From assembly GCA_037349105.1 (NCBI GenBank), contig JAYJMM010000101.1:1736001-1800000 (forward strand): a stretch of 64,000 bases of DNA, in the 5' to 3' direction. Each line of letters starts with the position of its first letter. The stretch's first letter is position 1. Below are positions 55,501 through 64,000 of this stretch, in pieces. The notes under the pieces were generated by a model. That model did not search any database and was not told the DNA's origin. It worked only from the letters and a program-made list of their open reading frames with translations. A program made the position numbers and the translations under genes. The DNA is from Limnomonas spitsbergensis (taxonomy: Eukaryota; Chlorophyta; Chlorophyceae; Chlamydomonadales).

Positions 55501-58500
55501 TATTGTATTGCTCTTCGCACTTCCAGCTGCGTGCCATCAGTGGCCATGACTGCATGCTGCGTGACGCCGCCGCCAAACTGTGTTCCAACTTCTACACCCC
55601 AAAGCACTAAGCTACTAACTACACTGCCCTTCTCACTCACAGCTCCATGAGCTCAGAGGACATGGCTGCGGGCTTCGAGATGATGCCGCCGTAGATGTCC
55701 CCGAGCAGCAGCCATGCCTGGTACAGCTGCATGGCACCTGAGAGGGCATGCACAAGGTTGGGCGAGGCTCGGGAAACGATCAAAATTTAGCTAAAATCGC
55801 GCTAACATTTTTCAAATCACCGCAGGGAGGGCTGAGGTCTCTAGCTATTTCAAATGGCCTGCAACGGGGTTCGGTCTGAGATCCACCCGACGCCTACGCG
55901 TGCTATAAACCTTCAACCCGTGATCTACCTGGCACCTGCGTGCGCTAAAAACCCTAAACCCTAAATCCATGATTTACCTGGCGCCTGCGCACGCTATGAA
56001 CCCTAAACCCGTGATCCACCTGGCGCCTGCGCGTGCTATAAACCCTAAACCCTTCACCCGTGTTCCACCTGTTGCCTGCGCGCGCTACAAATAAGCCATG
56101 TCTAGTACAACTGCATGGCACCTTGAGGGCAGCCGCATGGGACAGTTCGGCGCAGTTTACCAAGAGGGGTACCGTAGATTTGCCTTGCCTTCCCTTATAA
56201 TTAACTTTGTTTGGGTTTGAGGGATCCATGCATTTGCTAATTGTCGATTGTCAACGCCAGTTTTCAGTCGAAAATTAAGGCTTACTATTGACAATTGGCC
56301 CTGATGGCAGTATTAAAAGAAATGTTGTTTTGATGCCGGAGGAAAGGCAAATGAACTCTTCAGTATTCTGCACACCCAAACATTGTCAAAGCAGTGGACG
56401 TCGTTCGGTTCCTGACTTTTGGAGCGCGGAACGTTTTATAATAAGAGAATAAACATCCGGGAATGTCCAATGGACCGGACCGAGGTGACAGCCGCTTTGC
56501 ATGTTCCTTAATTTTAGAACATTTTACCAACATTTTTACAATTTGCCTAAATTTCAGACAATTTACCTACATTTCAGACAAGTCACCTGCATTTCAGACA
56601 ATGAACCTACCACGCCCAATCTCAAACAACCCGACAAACAGCTCCAACACGGGTCCCCAACACCAACAACCGCGGGACCGCAGGGGACCCCCAGCCTCAC
56701 GGGTCACGACCATGCCATCGACGTAAATCCCCCCCCCCCCCCCCCCGGCCATGCCCACCCCGGCAGGCCGTAGGCAACGTTTCTTATTCATACAAGTTCC
56801 TACATTTCACACATGTCCCAGCTGGGACCCATGTTCATTGGTAGGCTGCAGGCTCTTGCCAGGGGGCTCAGGCTGGAAATGTGGCCTCTGGCCTCTGGGC
56901 ACGCAATCCGAGGGCGTGTGAATGTGGCCTCTGGCCTCTGGGCACGCAATCCGAGGGCGTGTGAATGTGTCCTCTGGCCTCTGGGCACGCAATCCGAGGG
57001 CGTGTGAATGTGGCCTCTGGCCTCTGGGCACGCAATCCGAGGGCGTGTGAATGTGGCCTCTGGCCTCTGGGCACGCAATCCGAGGGCGTGTGAATGTGGC
57101 CTCTGGCCTCTGGGCACGCAATCCGAGGGCGTGTGAATGTGGCCTCTGGCCTCTGGGCACGCAATCCGAGGGCGTGTGAATGTGGCCTCTGGCCTCTGGG
57201 CACGCAATCCGAGGGCGTGTGAATGTGGCCTCTGGCCTCTGGGCACGCAATCCGAGGGCGTGTGAATGTGGCCTCTGGCCTCTGGGCACGCAATCCGAGG
57301 GCGTGTGAATGTGGCCTCTGGCCTCTGGGCACGCAATCCGAGGGCGTGTGAATGTGGCCTCTGGCCTCTGGGCACGCAATCCGAGGGCGTGTGAATGTGG
57401 CCTCTGGCCTCTGGGCACGCAATCCGAGGGCGTGTGAATGTGGCCTCTGGCCTCTGGGCACGCAATCCGAGGGCGTGTGAATGTGGCCTCTGGCCTCTGG
57501 GCACGCAATCCGAGGGCGTGTGAATGTGGCCTCTGGCCTCTGGGCACGCAATCCGAGGGCGTGTGAATGTGGCCTCTGGCCTCTGGGCACGCAATCCGAG
57601 GGCGTGTGAATGTGGCCTCTGGCCTCTGGGCACGCAATCCGAGGGCGTGTGAATGTGGCCTCTGGCCTCTGGGCACGCAATCCGAGGGCGTGTGAATGTG
57701 GCCTCTGGCCTCTGGGCACGCAATCCGAGGGCGTGTGAATGTGGCCTCTGGCCTCTGGGCACGCAATCCGAGGGCGTGTGAATGTGGCCTCTGGCCTCTG
57801 GGCACGCAATCCGAGGGCGTGTGAATGTGGCCTCTGGCCTCTGGGCACGCAATCCGAGGGCGTGTGAATGTGGCCTCTGGCCTCTGGGCACGCAATCCGA
57901 GGGCGTGTGAATGTGGCCTCTGGCCTCTGGGCACGCAATCCGAGGGCGTGTGAATGTGGCCTCTGGCCTCTGGGCACGCAATCCGAGGGCGTGTGAATGG
58001 CGCGTGGTGCACGCGGCTAGGAGCAGCTGCCAGGCGTTTATTTCGTGACTACGAAAGTACAAATACATCTTTGACGGCCAACGCGCGGGTTCCCGCGGGC
58101 GCCCAAAAATGGCAGATTGGGGCCAAATGTCCACCCATGGCCGGCCTCTAAACACAGGCTGCAGGCTGCCCATGCCTGAGGCCTCTGGCTTGAGGCCGAA
58201 ATGTAGCAGACATGTAGCTGACATGTTGCTGACATGTAGCTGACATGTAGCTGACATGTAGCTGAAATGTAGCTGAGCCAATCCCAAGTAAACACTGCAG
58301 TTTTACTGTCTCACCTCGGAAGGTGTAAGCTCCAGGCGTGGTGCCATCAGCCTGAAGCACAAGCATGCAGGGTGGCCGGCGAGTTTCGGTTTGGGAGCAC
58401 AAACACGGGAAGGGTTTAGAGTTAAGAGCTTAGAGTTTAAGGCTTCGGGTTTAAGGTTTGGTAAAAACCAGTGTAGAGACAGGTATGCAGAGTAGCCAGC

Positions 58501-61500
58501 AAACCTCGAATCCTGAGCACAAACAAGGAGCATAAAATAGTGCAGGCAAGGCATAAAATCAGGGTAGCCGGCAAGTCTCGTTCAAGAATAAAAAATAAGG
58601 GTTGGCAAGGCAGGGTTAAGGGCTTGGGGTTAAGGAGCATCATGTGCAGCACCTGGGTGAGGGCACTACGCCCTCCACGCACACCAAACTCCCCTCCCCT
58701 CCCCCCCACCACACACCTGCACGTCAGTATCCCCATCACTCACACAGACCTCCCACCCCACAGTCCCACACCCACCAGCATGAATGTGCGAGCAAAGACA
58801 CGCCCCAGCAGGACCTTGTTGTAGCGCTGCACCAGGGTGAAGGCACGCCCCCCCCCACTCATACAGAATCCCCCCCTCTCCCCTCCCCCACCCATAGGGG
58901 TCATTATCCCCACTACTCACACACAAACCTCCCCCCACACAGTACCACACCCACCACCATGGATGTGCTAGCAAAGGCACGCCCCAGCTGTGAAGGCACG
59001 ACCCCACTACTCACACAGACCCCCCCCCCCCCCTCTCCTTCACAGTCCCACACTAACCAACATGGATGCCCGGGCGAAGGCTTTCCCCAGCAGGACCTCG
59101 TTGAAGTGCTGCACCACACACATACTCCACAACATGTTGGCGATGTGCCAGGAGTTCATGGCCGGTAGCAGACGAAGAGACGTGGAGGCCAGGGCATGGA
59201 ACAGGGGCCTGGAGGGGTCAGGGTTTGGGGTTTAGGGTTCAGGGTTCACAGCATGGAACAGGACCCTGGAGGGTTTAGGGTTTAGGGTTTAGGGTTCAGG
59301 TTTCAGAGCATGGAACAGGGGCATGTAGGGTTTAGGATGAAGGGTTCATAATTCAGGGCATGGAAGAGGGGCATGTAGGGTGAAGGGTTTAAGGTTCAGA
59401 ATTCAGAGCATGGCACAAGGGCGTGGAAGGGCTCAGGGTTCAGGGCTGAGGGCATGGAACAGGGGCCTCAAGGGTTCAGGATTCAGGGTTCATGTTCAGG
59501 TTTCAGAGCATGGAACAAGGGCGTGGATGGCTCAGGGTTCAGGGTTCGGGTTTCAGGGCATGGAATAGAGGTGCACATAGTCAAAAGCAAATGTTGTTTG
59601 TGTGAAAGAGAAACTCTTTACATGGCAGCATCAGCATCAGCAAGCATAGGGGGGAGGGGGGACAAACACCACTCCAATGTAAATAAACAAAAACAAAATG
59701 AAACGGCTTTTGCAGGTAAATGACAGGTCTGGAGTGAAAGGTAGCAGCAACCGGTGGGGGGGGGAGGGGTAGGAACATAACTCCCTTCGAAATTGGGGGG
59801 GGGGGCTTACGGTTCACAAAATAAATCAGATTTGAAGGGCAAGTGGATGACAGGTCTGGAGTGACAGGTAGCAGCAACCGGTGGGGGGGGAGGGGTAGGA
59901 ACATAACTCCCTTCGAAATTAGGGGGGGGGGGCTTATGGTTCACAAAATAAATCAAATTTGAAGGGCAAGTGGATGACAGGTCTGGAGTGACAGGTAGCA
60001 GCAACCGGTGGGGGGGGAGGGGTAGGAACATACGTCCCTTCGAAATTAGGGGGGGGGGCTTATGGTTCACAAAATAAATCAAATTTGAAGGGCAAGTGGA
60101 TGACAGGTCTGGAGTGACAGGTAGCAGCAACCGGTGGGGGGGGAGGGGTAGAAACATAACTCCTTTCGAAATTAGGGGGAGGGGGGCTTACGGTTCACAA
60201 AATAAAACAACTTTGAAGGGCAAGTGGATCACAGGTCTGGAGTGACAGGTAGTAGCAACCGGTGGGGGGGGAGGGGTAGGAACATAACTCCTTTCGAAGG
60301 ATAACAGCTTTTGCGGGGCAGGTAAATCAGAGGCCTGGAGCAACAGGTAGCAGCCGCCAGGGGGGGGGGAGGAGCAAATTCCAGTTTCAAATATCCTGGA
60401 ACCCTGCTTGGATGTCACACACGCACACACGCACACACGCGCGCACGCACGCACACACACATAAACATTCCATCGAGAAGCAGTCGTTTACACGTCCACA
60501 CCCATCCATCTAAAAACACATTCACATTCACATACACATTCCATCTAAAAGCACCCATTCCCACACACATCCACACCCATTCACATACATCCACCAAAAA
60601 GCACACATCCATCCATCCATCCATCCATTCACCAGCACATAGGACCAAAACCCCATCCACATGCACATAGACACATATGGCCAAAAAAGCCATCCAAATG
60701 CTGATGCACATACACGCACAAAGCCACTACAAACCCATCCACATGCGTATGCATGTACATAGACAAAGCCACAAAACCCATCCACATACACGCACAAAGT
60801 CACACAAACCCATCCACCTGCATGTGCACATATCGTACACGCACAGGCCTGCAGACACACTCCCACAGTCACTCGTAGTAATGGTTGAACTGTGCAAAGG
60901 CCAGCGCCTACAGCACATACACGCACCCCCCCACACAAACCCATCCACATGCATATGCACATATCATACACGCACAGGCCTGCAAACCCACACTTACTCG
61001 TCGTAGTGGTTGAACTGTGCAAAGGCCAGCGCCAGGCAGGTGACGTCGTGAGGGCTCACAAAAACCCGCGGCCTCCGGATCGAACTAGGCCCGGGGTCTG
61101 AGCCGCGTCTGGGCTCAAAAGGCTGAGACTCAAAGGGCTTGGAATCTGCTCCGGTTGCTTCCCGCTGTCCCCGCGCCGCCCCCCCCTCCCGCTGCTGCTG
61201 CCGCAGCTGGGCGCGTCGCTGCGCTTCTTGCAGGTCCTGTCGCTGCTGCCCCGGCTGCTGCAGTTGTTGAAGATGTTGCGGCTGCTGCCATTGTCGCACG
61301 TCTCGTCCCTGTTGTTGCGGGTGTTGCGGGTGTTGCCGATGGTGTTGCTGCACCGTCGCGGCCGGGTATGCAGCGAAATCCGTAAGCAGGCGTGTGGAGG
61401 CGGCGGCCGCAGCCGTGTATAGCTCCTGGTCGTAGTGGCGGGCCAGCCCCAGCGCCCACATGAAGCCAGAGAGGGTGCGCAGCGGGAAGTCGTGAAGGGT

Positions 61501-64000
61501 GGACCGGGCGGCAGCAACGATCGACGTGTAGAGCTCCCTGATTTAGGGTTTAGGGATAAGGTTTCAGGGATAAGGGTCTACGTTGGGGGGAGGGTCGTGG
61601 CTTTAGGGTTTAGGGTTGTGTCTTCAGGGTGGACTGGGCGGCAGCAATGATCGCCATGTAGAGCTCCCTGGTTCGGGGTTAAGGGGTGAGGGTTAATATT
61701 TGAGGGCTTGGAGTTGAGGGTTGAGGGTTTTGGGTAAAGGGATGAGGGTTAAGGGTTGTGGGTTGAGGGCTTGATGTTTTGGTGTCATATTTAAGGTTAT
61801 GGGCTGAGAGTTTAGGCAAACTATGCGGGGTTCAGGCTTTATGAAGTATGATTCAAGGCACATGATTCGGGGTTCAGGGCACAAGGTTCAGCCTTCATGA
61901 TGCATGCTTCAGTGTTGAGGGTGCATGGTCCAGCGAGGCCACTGGTCGTCGTATTTGACCCTCTCAACAGCAACTCACTGGTCGTAGTATTTGACCCTCT
62001 CAACAGCAACTCACTGGTCGTAGTATTTGACCCTCTCAACAGCAACTCACTGGTCGTCGTATTTGACCCTCTCAACAGCAACTCACTGGTCGTCGTATTT
62101 GACCCTCTCAACAGCAACTCACTGGTCGTAGTATTTGACCCTCTCAACAGCAACTCACTGGTCGTAGTATTTGACCCTCTCAACAGCAACTCACTGGTCG
62201 TAGTATTTGACCCTCTCAACAGCAACTCACTGGTCGTAGTATTTGACCCTCTCAACAGCAACTCACTGGTCGTAGTATTTGACCCTCTCAACAGCAACTC
62301 ACTGGTCGTCGTATTTGACCCTCTCAACAGCAACTCACTGGTCGTAGTATTTGACCCTCTCAACAGCAACTCACTGGTCGTAGTATTTGACCCTCTCAAC
62401 AGCAACTCACTGGTCGTAGTATTTGACCCTCTCAACAGCAACTCACTGGTCGTAGTATTTGACCCTCTCAACAGCAACTCACTGGTCATAGTATTTGACC
62501 ATCTCAACAGCAACTCACTGGTCGTAGTATTTGACCCTCTCAACAGCAACTCACTGGTCGTAGTATTTGACCCTCTCAACAGCAACTCACTGGTCGTAGT
62601 ATTTGACCCTCTCAACAGCAACTCACTAGTCGTAGTATTTGACCCTCTCAACAGCAACTCACTGGTCGTCGTATTTGACCCTCTCAACAGCAACTCACTG
62701 GTCGTAGTATTTGACCCTCTCAACAGCAACTCACTGGTCGTCGTATTTGACCCTCTCAACAGCAACTCACTGGTTGTAGTATTTGACCCTCTCAACAGCA
62801 ACTCACTGGTCGTAGTATTTGACCCTCTCGAGCGACCAGGCCACAAGGTACAGCTGCTTAGGCGTGAAGCGACGCATGCGGTTCATCAGCTGGCCGTACA
62901 TCGCCTCCATGAGCAGCTTGCTGTAGTGCCTGACACCGAAGTACGTGTACAGCAGGTCCACCACCTGTACAGCGTCCATAAGGGTTTTAGGTTAAGGACC
63001 TGGCAGTTAAAGAGGTTATAGAGCTCATCGTACATCGCCTCCATGAGCAGCCTGCTGTAGTGCCTGACTCTGAAGTACATGTACAGCAGGTCCATCCATA
63101 AGGGTTCAAGGTTAAGGGTCTGGGGGACTAAAGGGGTTCTGGAGCTGCACAAGGGCAACAGGGTTGTGAGTGTGGGGTGTTGGGGTTTAAGGCGTCAAGG
63201 AGTTCTGGAGCAGATAAACTATGTACTGTTGATGTACAGTATCTGGAACAGTACATGTCCGACGCTATCAGTGACAAAAGTACTTTCTTAAAGGATCGGA
63301 TTACGGTAGGTGTCGTCCTTCATCTGAGCAGCTTTAGGGGCAGGATTCAATGATACTGAGTTTCTTACAACTGGCCATCCCTGCTCCCCGCACCTGAACG
63401 TCCGAGAGCGCCTCCAGCAGGATGCCCTCAATAAAACATGCCGCAACATGCGCGGATAATGATATAACATATCTCCCCCCTCCCCTCCTTACACCTGATC
63501 ATCCCTGCTCCCCGCACCTGAACGTCGGAGAGCGCATCCAGCCCGATACCCTCAACAAAACATGCCACAACGTGCGCGTATAATGATATACCGGTAAAAC
63601 ATTCCTTCACTTCTGATGCCTCATCGCCCCTCCTCCCCTTAGCACCTGAACGTCCGAGAGCGCATCCAGCCCGATGCCCTCAACAAAACGCTCGCTGGCC
63701 ACCCTCAGCAGCCGCTTCGAGTTGATGTTAACCAGACGCCACTGCACCCACGAAAAATCGTTACGGTCGCGCGGCGCCGGCAGGCTCCTGCGCGCTTCGG
63801 CCTGGGAGGTAACTCTGTCCTCTTGGGCCCCCGACAGGGGGGGTGTTCCGCAGGTTTCCGCAGAAGACCAAGCAGTCATCCAGGCAGCATCTCCTCTGGT
63901 GCTGGCAGGCCCCGTGGCCGACAGACTTGCCGCAAGCTCGCGCTCGTCCCCATCCGCGGCCTCCTCCTCCGAGCTGTCGTCTTCGTCGTCGTCGTCCGGC
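49582..64000 (-). CDS. RAP-domain protein, at least nine exons, N-terminus beyond the window
   Basis: Exons from the right are 63646-64000+ (acidic PDDDDEDDSSEEEAADGDER, later FSWVQWRLVNINSKRLLRVA), 62807-62964 (LLYTYFGVRHYSKLLMEAMY, LYLVAWSLERVKYYD), 60998-61537 (QELYTSIVAAARSTLHDFPL, SGFMWALGLARHYDQELYTA, then Gln-rich, then DVTCLALAFAQFNHYD), 59058-59208 (LLPAMNSWHIANMLWSMCVV), 58315-58351 (ADGTTPGAYTFR, least certain), 55641-55737 (AMQLYQAWLLLGDIYGGIIS), 54653-54725 (GIKHSPFQLEVAQ), 51431-51522 (EMGRMGLHPRYEVLSEDGLF, SIDIAIKWRG) and 49582-49732 (RLAVEVDGGWHFSRSL, LGRAIAKWRCLEMRGWRVVS, WFQWYELE). Phases match at all eight junctions. The last exons form a RAP domain (EVDG, LGR, KxRxLE, GWRVVSIPW), found in FASTK-type and algal/plastid RNA-processing factors. 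The upstream repeats (NSWHIANMLWSM, LSGFMWALGLARHYD) fit the helical repeats of such proteins. The role is likely in organelle RNA metabolism. A short last exon left of 49582 was not found. Confidence 0.85.
49740..49985. repeat. GGGTGGGGTGAGGT-type repeat
   Basis: Degenerate G-rich units (GGTGGGGTGTTGGTTAGGGC, GGGTTTTGTTCAGGG) in the RAP intron. On either strand there is no coding sense. Confidence 0.8.
49990..50590 (-). repeat. About 92-bp tandem repeat in RAP intron
   Basis: Seven units. On the minus strand each has ATCAATCAGGTGCAG|GTGAG, preceded by GGCCCTGTCTCTTA and followed by TTTGGAGGGAAGGCTGCAGA. The rightmost unit (about 50530-50590) differs (CTCATCAATCAGG). GTGCAG|GTGAGG is donor-like, as in the recognised exon-edge copies, but no parent exon with this sequence is recognised. 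Confidence 0.9.
50600..51400 (-). repeat. Copies of the RAP SEDGLFSIDIAIKW exon 3' edge
   Basis: The exon 51431-51522 end (minus: TCCGAGGATGGCCTCTTCTC, ATCAAGTGGCGCGG) is copied at about 51304-51380, 51158-51222, 51028-51105 and, more broken, 50880-50945 and 50620-50665. Copies predict SEDGLFSLDIAVKWRG-like text. Most retain a GGTGAGG donor. Spacers include TTAGGGTGCAGGGGTTAGGT and CCCTAAACCCTCAC. Confidence 0.9.
51640..51870. repeat. 21-bp AT-rich minisatellite
   Basis: About eleven units of TTAATTCGGTATTTCATTTC plus G. Near-identical, so recent. It lies in a RAP intron. Confidence 0.95.
52232..53972. repeat. 38-bp array, about 45 copies
   Basis: Units of CATGCTGGCCCCCCTCATGG and CCTCATCCCCTTACACCC, with C/G and A/G variants. 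A higher-order block (CACACTGGCCCCCCTCATTA subtype) is duplicated at about 53280-53580 and 53620-53970. Open frames of more than 500 codons here are repeat artefacts. It ends in a family B copy. Confidence 0.96.
53968..54065 (+). repeat. Dispersed repeat family B
   Basis: CCCCCCTAGGGGCGTGCGGG, TTATGGGAACAGCGCAGCTT, AGGGACGAAGACG. It matches 4462-4520 and, more loosely, 31678-31740. Confidence 0.75.
54345..54416 (-). repeat. Copy of the RAP SPFQLEVAQ exon 3' edge
   Basis: The end of exon 54653-54725 (minus: CACCGTGAGAGGTATCAAAC, ACTCACCTTTCCAACTGGAA, GTTGCGCAG|GTGAGG) recurs about 290 bp downstream with a few changes. Its donor is GCGCAG|GTGAAC. Confidence 0.9.
54417..54640. repeat. 23-bp CCCTGTCCCTCTTCCCTCTC array
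   Basis: About eight pyrimidine-only units lie between the exon copy and the true exon. All frames are open because of composition. Confidence 0.93.
54755..55170. repeat. About 120-bp tandem repeat in RAP intron
   Basis: Four degenerate units share GATCTATCTATCAAGCTG, ATCTCAGATCTCA and GACAACGTG. No exon identity recognised. Confidence 0.8.
55365..55447 (+). repeat. Dispersed repeat family D, copy 2
   Basis: GGTCGAACCGGAGATCGCAA, CATCATCAGCGCAATCCTGG and ACAGTCGCTGCCTTCTTGAG match 3588-3678. Confidence 0.75.
56094..56134 (-). repeat. Copy of the RAP AMQLYQAW exon 5' edge
   Basis: Minus-strand GCCATGCAGTTGTACTAGAC copies GCCATGCAGCTGTACCAGGC at the start of exon 55641-55737, about 390 bp upstream of it. 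It is preceded by TGCCCTCAAG in place of TGCCCTCTCAG. Confidence 0.88.
56870..58000. repeat. 43-bp array, about 26 near-identical copies
   Basis: Unit: GAATGTGGCCTCTGGCCTCT, GGGCACGCAATCCGAGGGCG and TGT. It is extremely homogeneous; a single variant (GTGTCCTCTGG) is seen near 56966. All three minus frames are open through it, giving RPRIACPEARGHIHTPSDC-type ORFs up to 495 codons that are not genes. Confidence 0.97.
58195..58275. repeat. 11-bp GTAGCTGACAT repeat
   Basis: Seven copies beside the putative 37-base RAP exon. Confidence 0.9.
58370..58600 (-). repeat. Degenerate repeat upstream of the 37-base RAP exon
   Basis: GCAGGGTGGCCGGCGAGTTT recurs as GCAGAGTAGCCAGCAAACCT and CAGGGTAGCCGGCAAGTCTC. 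Telomere-like GGGTTTAAGG words lie between them. Confidence 0.75.
58775..58995 (-). repeat. Two copies of the RAP FARASML exon 3' edge
   Basis: The end of exon 59058-59208 (minus: CTGCTGGGGAAAGCCTTCGC, CCGGGCATCCATGTTG|GTTAG) is repeated at about 58780-58845 (GTCCTGCTGGGGCGTGTCTT, TTCATGCTG|GTGGG) and 58948-58992. TCTTTGCTCGCACATTCATG predicts FARTFML. Both keep GT after the copied edge. Confidence 0.9.
59220..59570. repeat. Telomere-like TTTAGGG/TTCAGGG repeat
   Basis: GGGTTTAGGGTTTAGGGTTC plus longer units with CAGAGCATGGAACAGGGGC. The latter copies TGGAACAGGGGC from the start region of exon 59058-59208 (minus GCCCCTGTTCCATGC), so the acceptor-side edge of that exon is also duplicated here, five or more times. 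Confidence 0.85.
59700..60365. repeat. About 122-bp tandem repeat in RAP intron
   Basis: Five to six units contain GATGACAGGTCTGGAGTGAC, AGGTAGCAGCAACCGGTGGG, a G-run, GGAACATAACTCCCTTCGAA and GGTTCACAAAATAAATCA. Neighbours differ by few bases apart from G-run length. Confidence 0.93.
60412..60480. repeat. CA/CG dinucleotide tract
   Basis: ACACGCACACACGCGCGCAC-type run, followed to about 60860 by CATCCACA-rich simple sequence. Confidence 0.88.
60860..60915 (-). repeat. Copy of the RAP LALAFAQFNHYDE exon 3' edge
   Basis: Minus: GGCGCTGGCCTTTGCACAGT, TCAACCATTACTACGAGTGA. The true exon end at 60998 reads TCAACCACTACGACGA|GTAAGT. One to three bases differ across about 40. Confidence 0.93.
61620..61672 (-). 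repeat. Copy of the RAP QELYTSIVAAA exon 5' edge
   Basis: Minus: AACCAGGGAGCTCTACATGG, CGATCATTGCTGCCGCCCAG. The true exon start is AATCAGGGAGCTCTACACGT, CGATCGTTGCTGCCGCCCGG. The CAG acceptor is retained. Confidence 0.93.
61673..61935. repeat. Telomere-like GGGTTGAGGG words
   Basis: Loose TTTAGGG derivatives (GTTGAGGGTTGAGGGTTTTG) fill the intron between the exon-edge copy and the 36-bp array. Confidence 0.65.
61940..62806 (-). repeat. 36-bp array of an exon 3' edge with GTGAGT donor, about 24 copies
   Basis: On the minus strand each unit reads GAGAGGGTCAAATACTACGA, CCA, then GTGAGTTGCTGTT. The first part is the last 23 bases of RAP exon 62807-62964 (ERVKYYD plus CA) and the rest is the start of its intron. 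Units are nearly identical (TACGACC versus GACGACC third-position differences; one has GATGGTCAAATACTATGACC). The 36-bp period leaves frames open on both strands (VVVFDPLNSNSL and SNTTTSELLLRG), which are artefacts. Confidence 0.97.
63025..63105 (-). repeat. Copy of the RAP VVDLLYTYFGVRHYSKLL exon 5' edge
   Basis: Minus: GACCTGCTGTACATGTACTT, CAGAGTCAGGCACTACAGCA, GGCTGCTCATGGAGGCGATG. It is a copy of the first about 70 bases of exon 62807-62964, located about 120 bp upstream. It predicts DLLYMYFRVRHYSRLLMEAM. Confidence 0.92.
63385..63605 (-). repeat. Two copies of the RAP GLDALSDVQ exon 3' edge
   Basis: The true exon end at 63646 (minus: GGCATCGGGCTGGATGCGCT, CTCGGACGTTCAG|GTGCTA) recurs at about 63500-63570 (GGTATCGGGCTGGATGCGCT, GACGTTCAG|GTGCGG) and 63385-63445 (GGCATCCTGCTGGAGGCGCT, GACGTTCAG|GTGCGG). 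Both copies keep the donor. Confidence 0.93.

Noticed and set aside
56800..58287. 495-codon minus frame of repeated RPRIACPEARGH-type text
   Set aside because: It results from the 43-bp array; three minus frames are equally open, so openness carries no coding evidence.
61839..63021. Long open frames on both strands (VVVFDPLNSNSL and SNTTTSELLLRG)
   Set aside because: A 36-bp array with a period divisible by three keeps frames open; the only coding part is the RAP exon edge itself.

Overview
This is nuclear DNA from a eukaryote, most likely a green alga. Genes are split by GT-AG introns. Plant-type TTTAGGG-like motifs are scattered in intergenic and intronic DNA. The splicing helicase here resembles plant PRP16, and a large RAP-domain protein of the kind abundant in chlorophyte organelle RNA biology is present. 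The density of arrays and the flavour of the dispersed repeats recall the prasinophyte Cymbomonas; that is an impression from memory, not a match I could run. No bacterial operon, CRISPR, rRNA or tRNA was recognised.

Layout. 0-9 kb: intergenic repeats, several dispersed families, and a decayed non-LTR retrotransposon (5.5-6.8 kb, minus). 9.0-12.2 kb: a two-exon gene (minus) for a TPR plus right-handed beta-helix protein. 12.25-17.1 kb (minus) and 19.3-21.2 kb (plus): two halves of one PRP16-type DEAH helicase gene in opposite orientation, carrying several lesions; this looks like a dead, rearranged copy. 22.7-24.8 kb: a palindrome with about 1 kb arms and two copies of a truncated membrane-protein gene. 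25.4-28 kb: a nucleotidyltransferase exon and a frameshifted YqaJ-type exonuclease gene. 30.0-45.3 kb (plus): a two-pore channel with EF-hand tail whose last intron is about 12.5 kb and contains 41-bp arrays and a 5'-incomplete SET-domain gene. 45.3-49.5 kb: repeats. 49.6-64.0 kb (minus): nine exons of a RAP-domain protein running off the right edge.

The main discovery candidate is a structural habit shared by four genes (PRP16-like, channel, SET, RAP). Ends of exons, together with their splice sites, are tandemly duplicated into the adjoining intron, once to six times. In one case the duplication has grown into an array of about 24 copies of a 36-bp unit, each carrying the exon end plus GTGAGT. 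The 41-bp array (about 150 copies, each shaped like a 3' splice site) and a 28-bp array (each unit with GTGAGT on the gene strand) may be further products of the same process. Spliced models use true exons whose phases match at nearly every junction; the repeated edges are incomplete copies. Exon coordinates were read by eye from splice consensus, phase and homology, and need RNA evidence.
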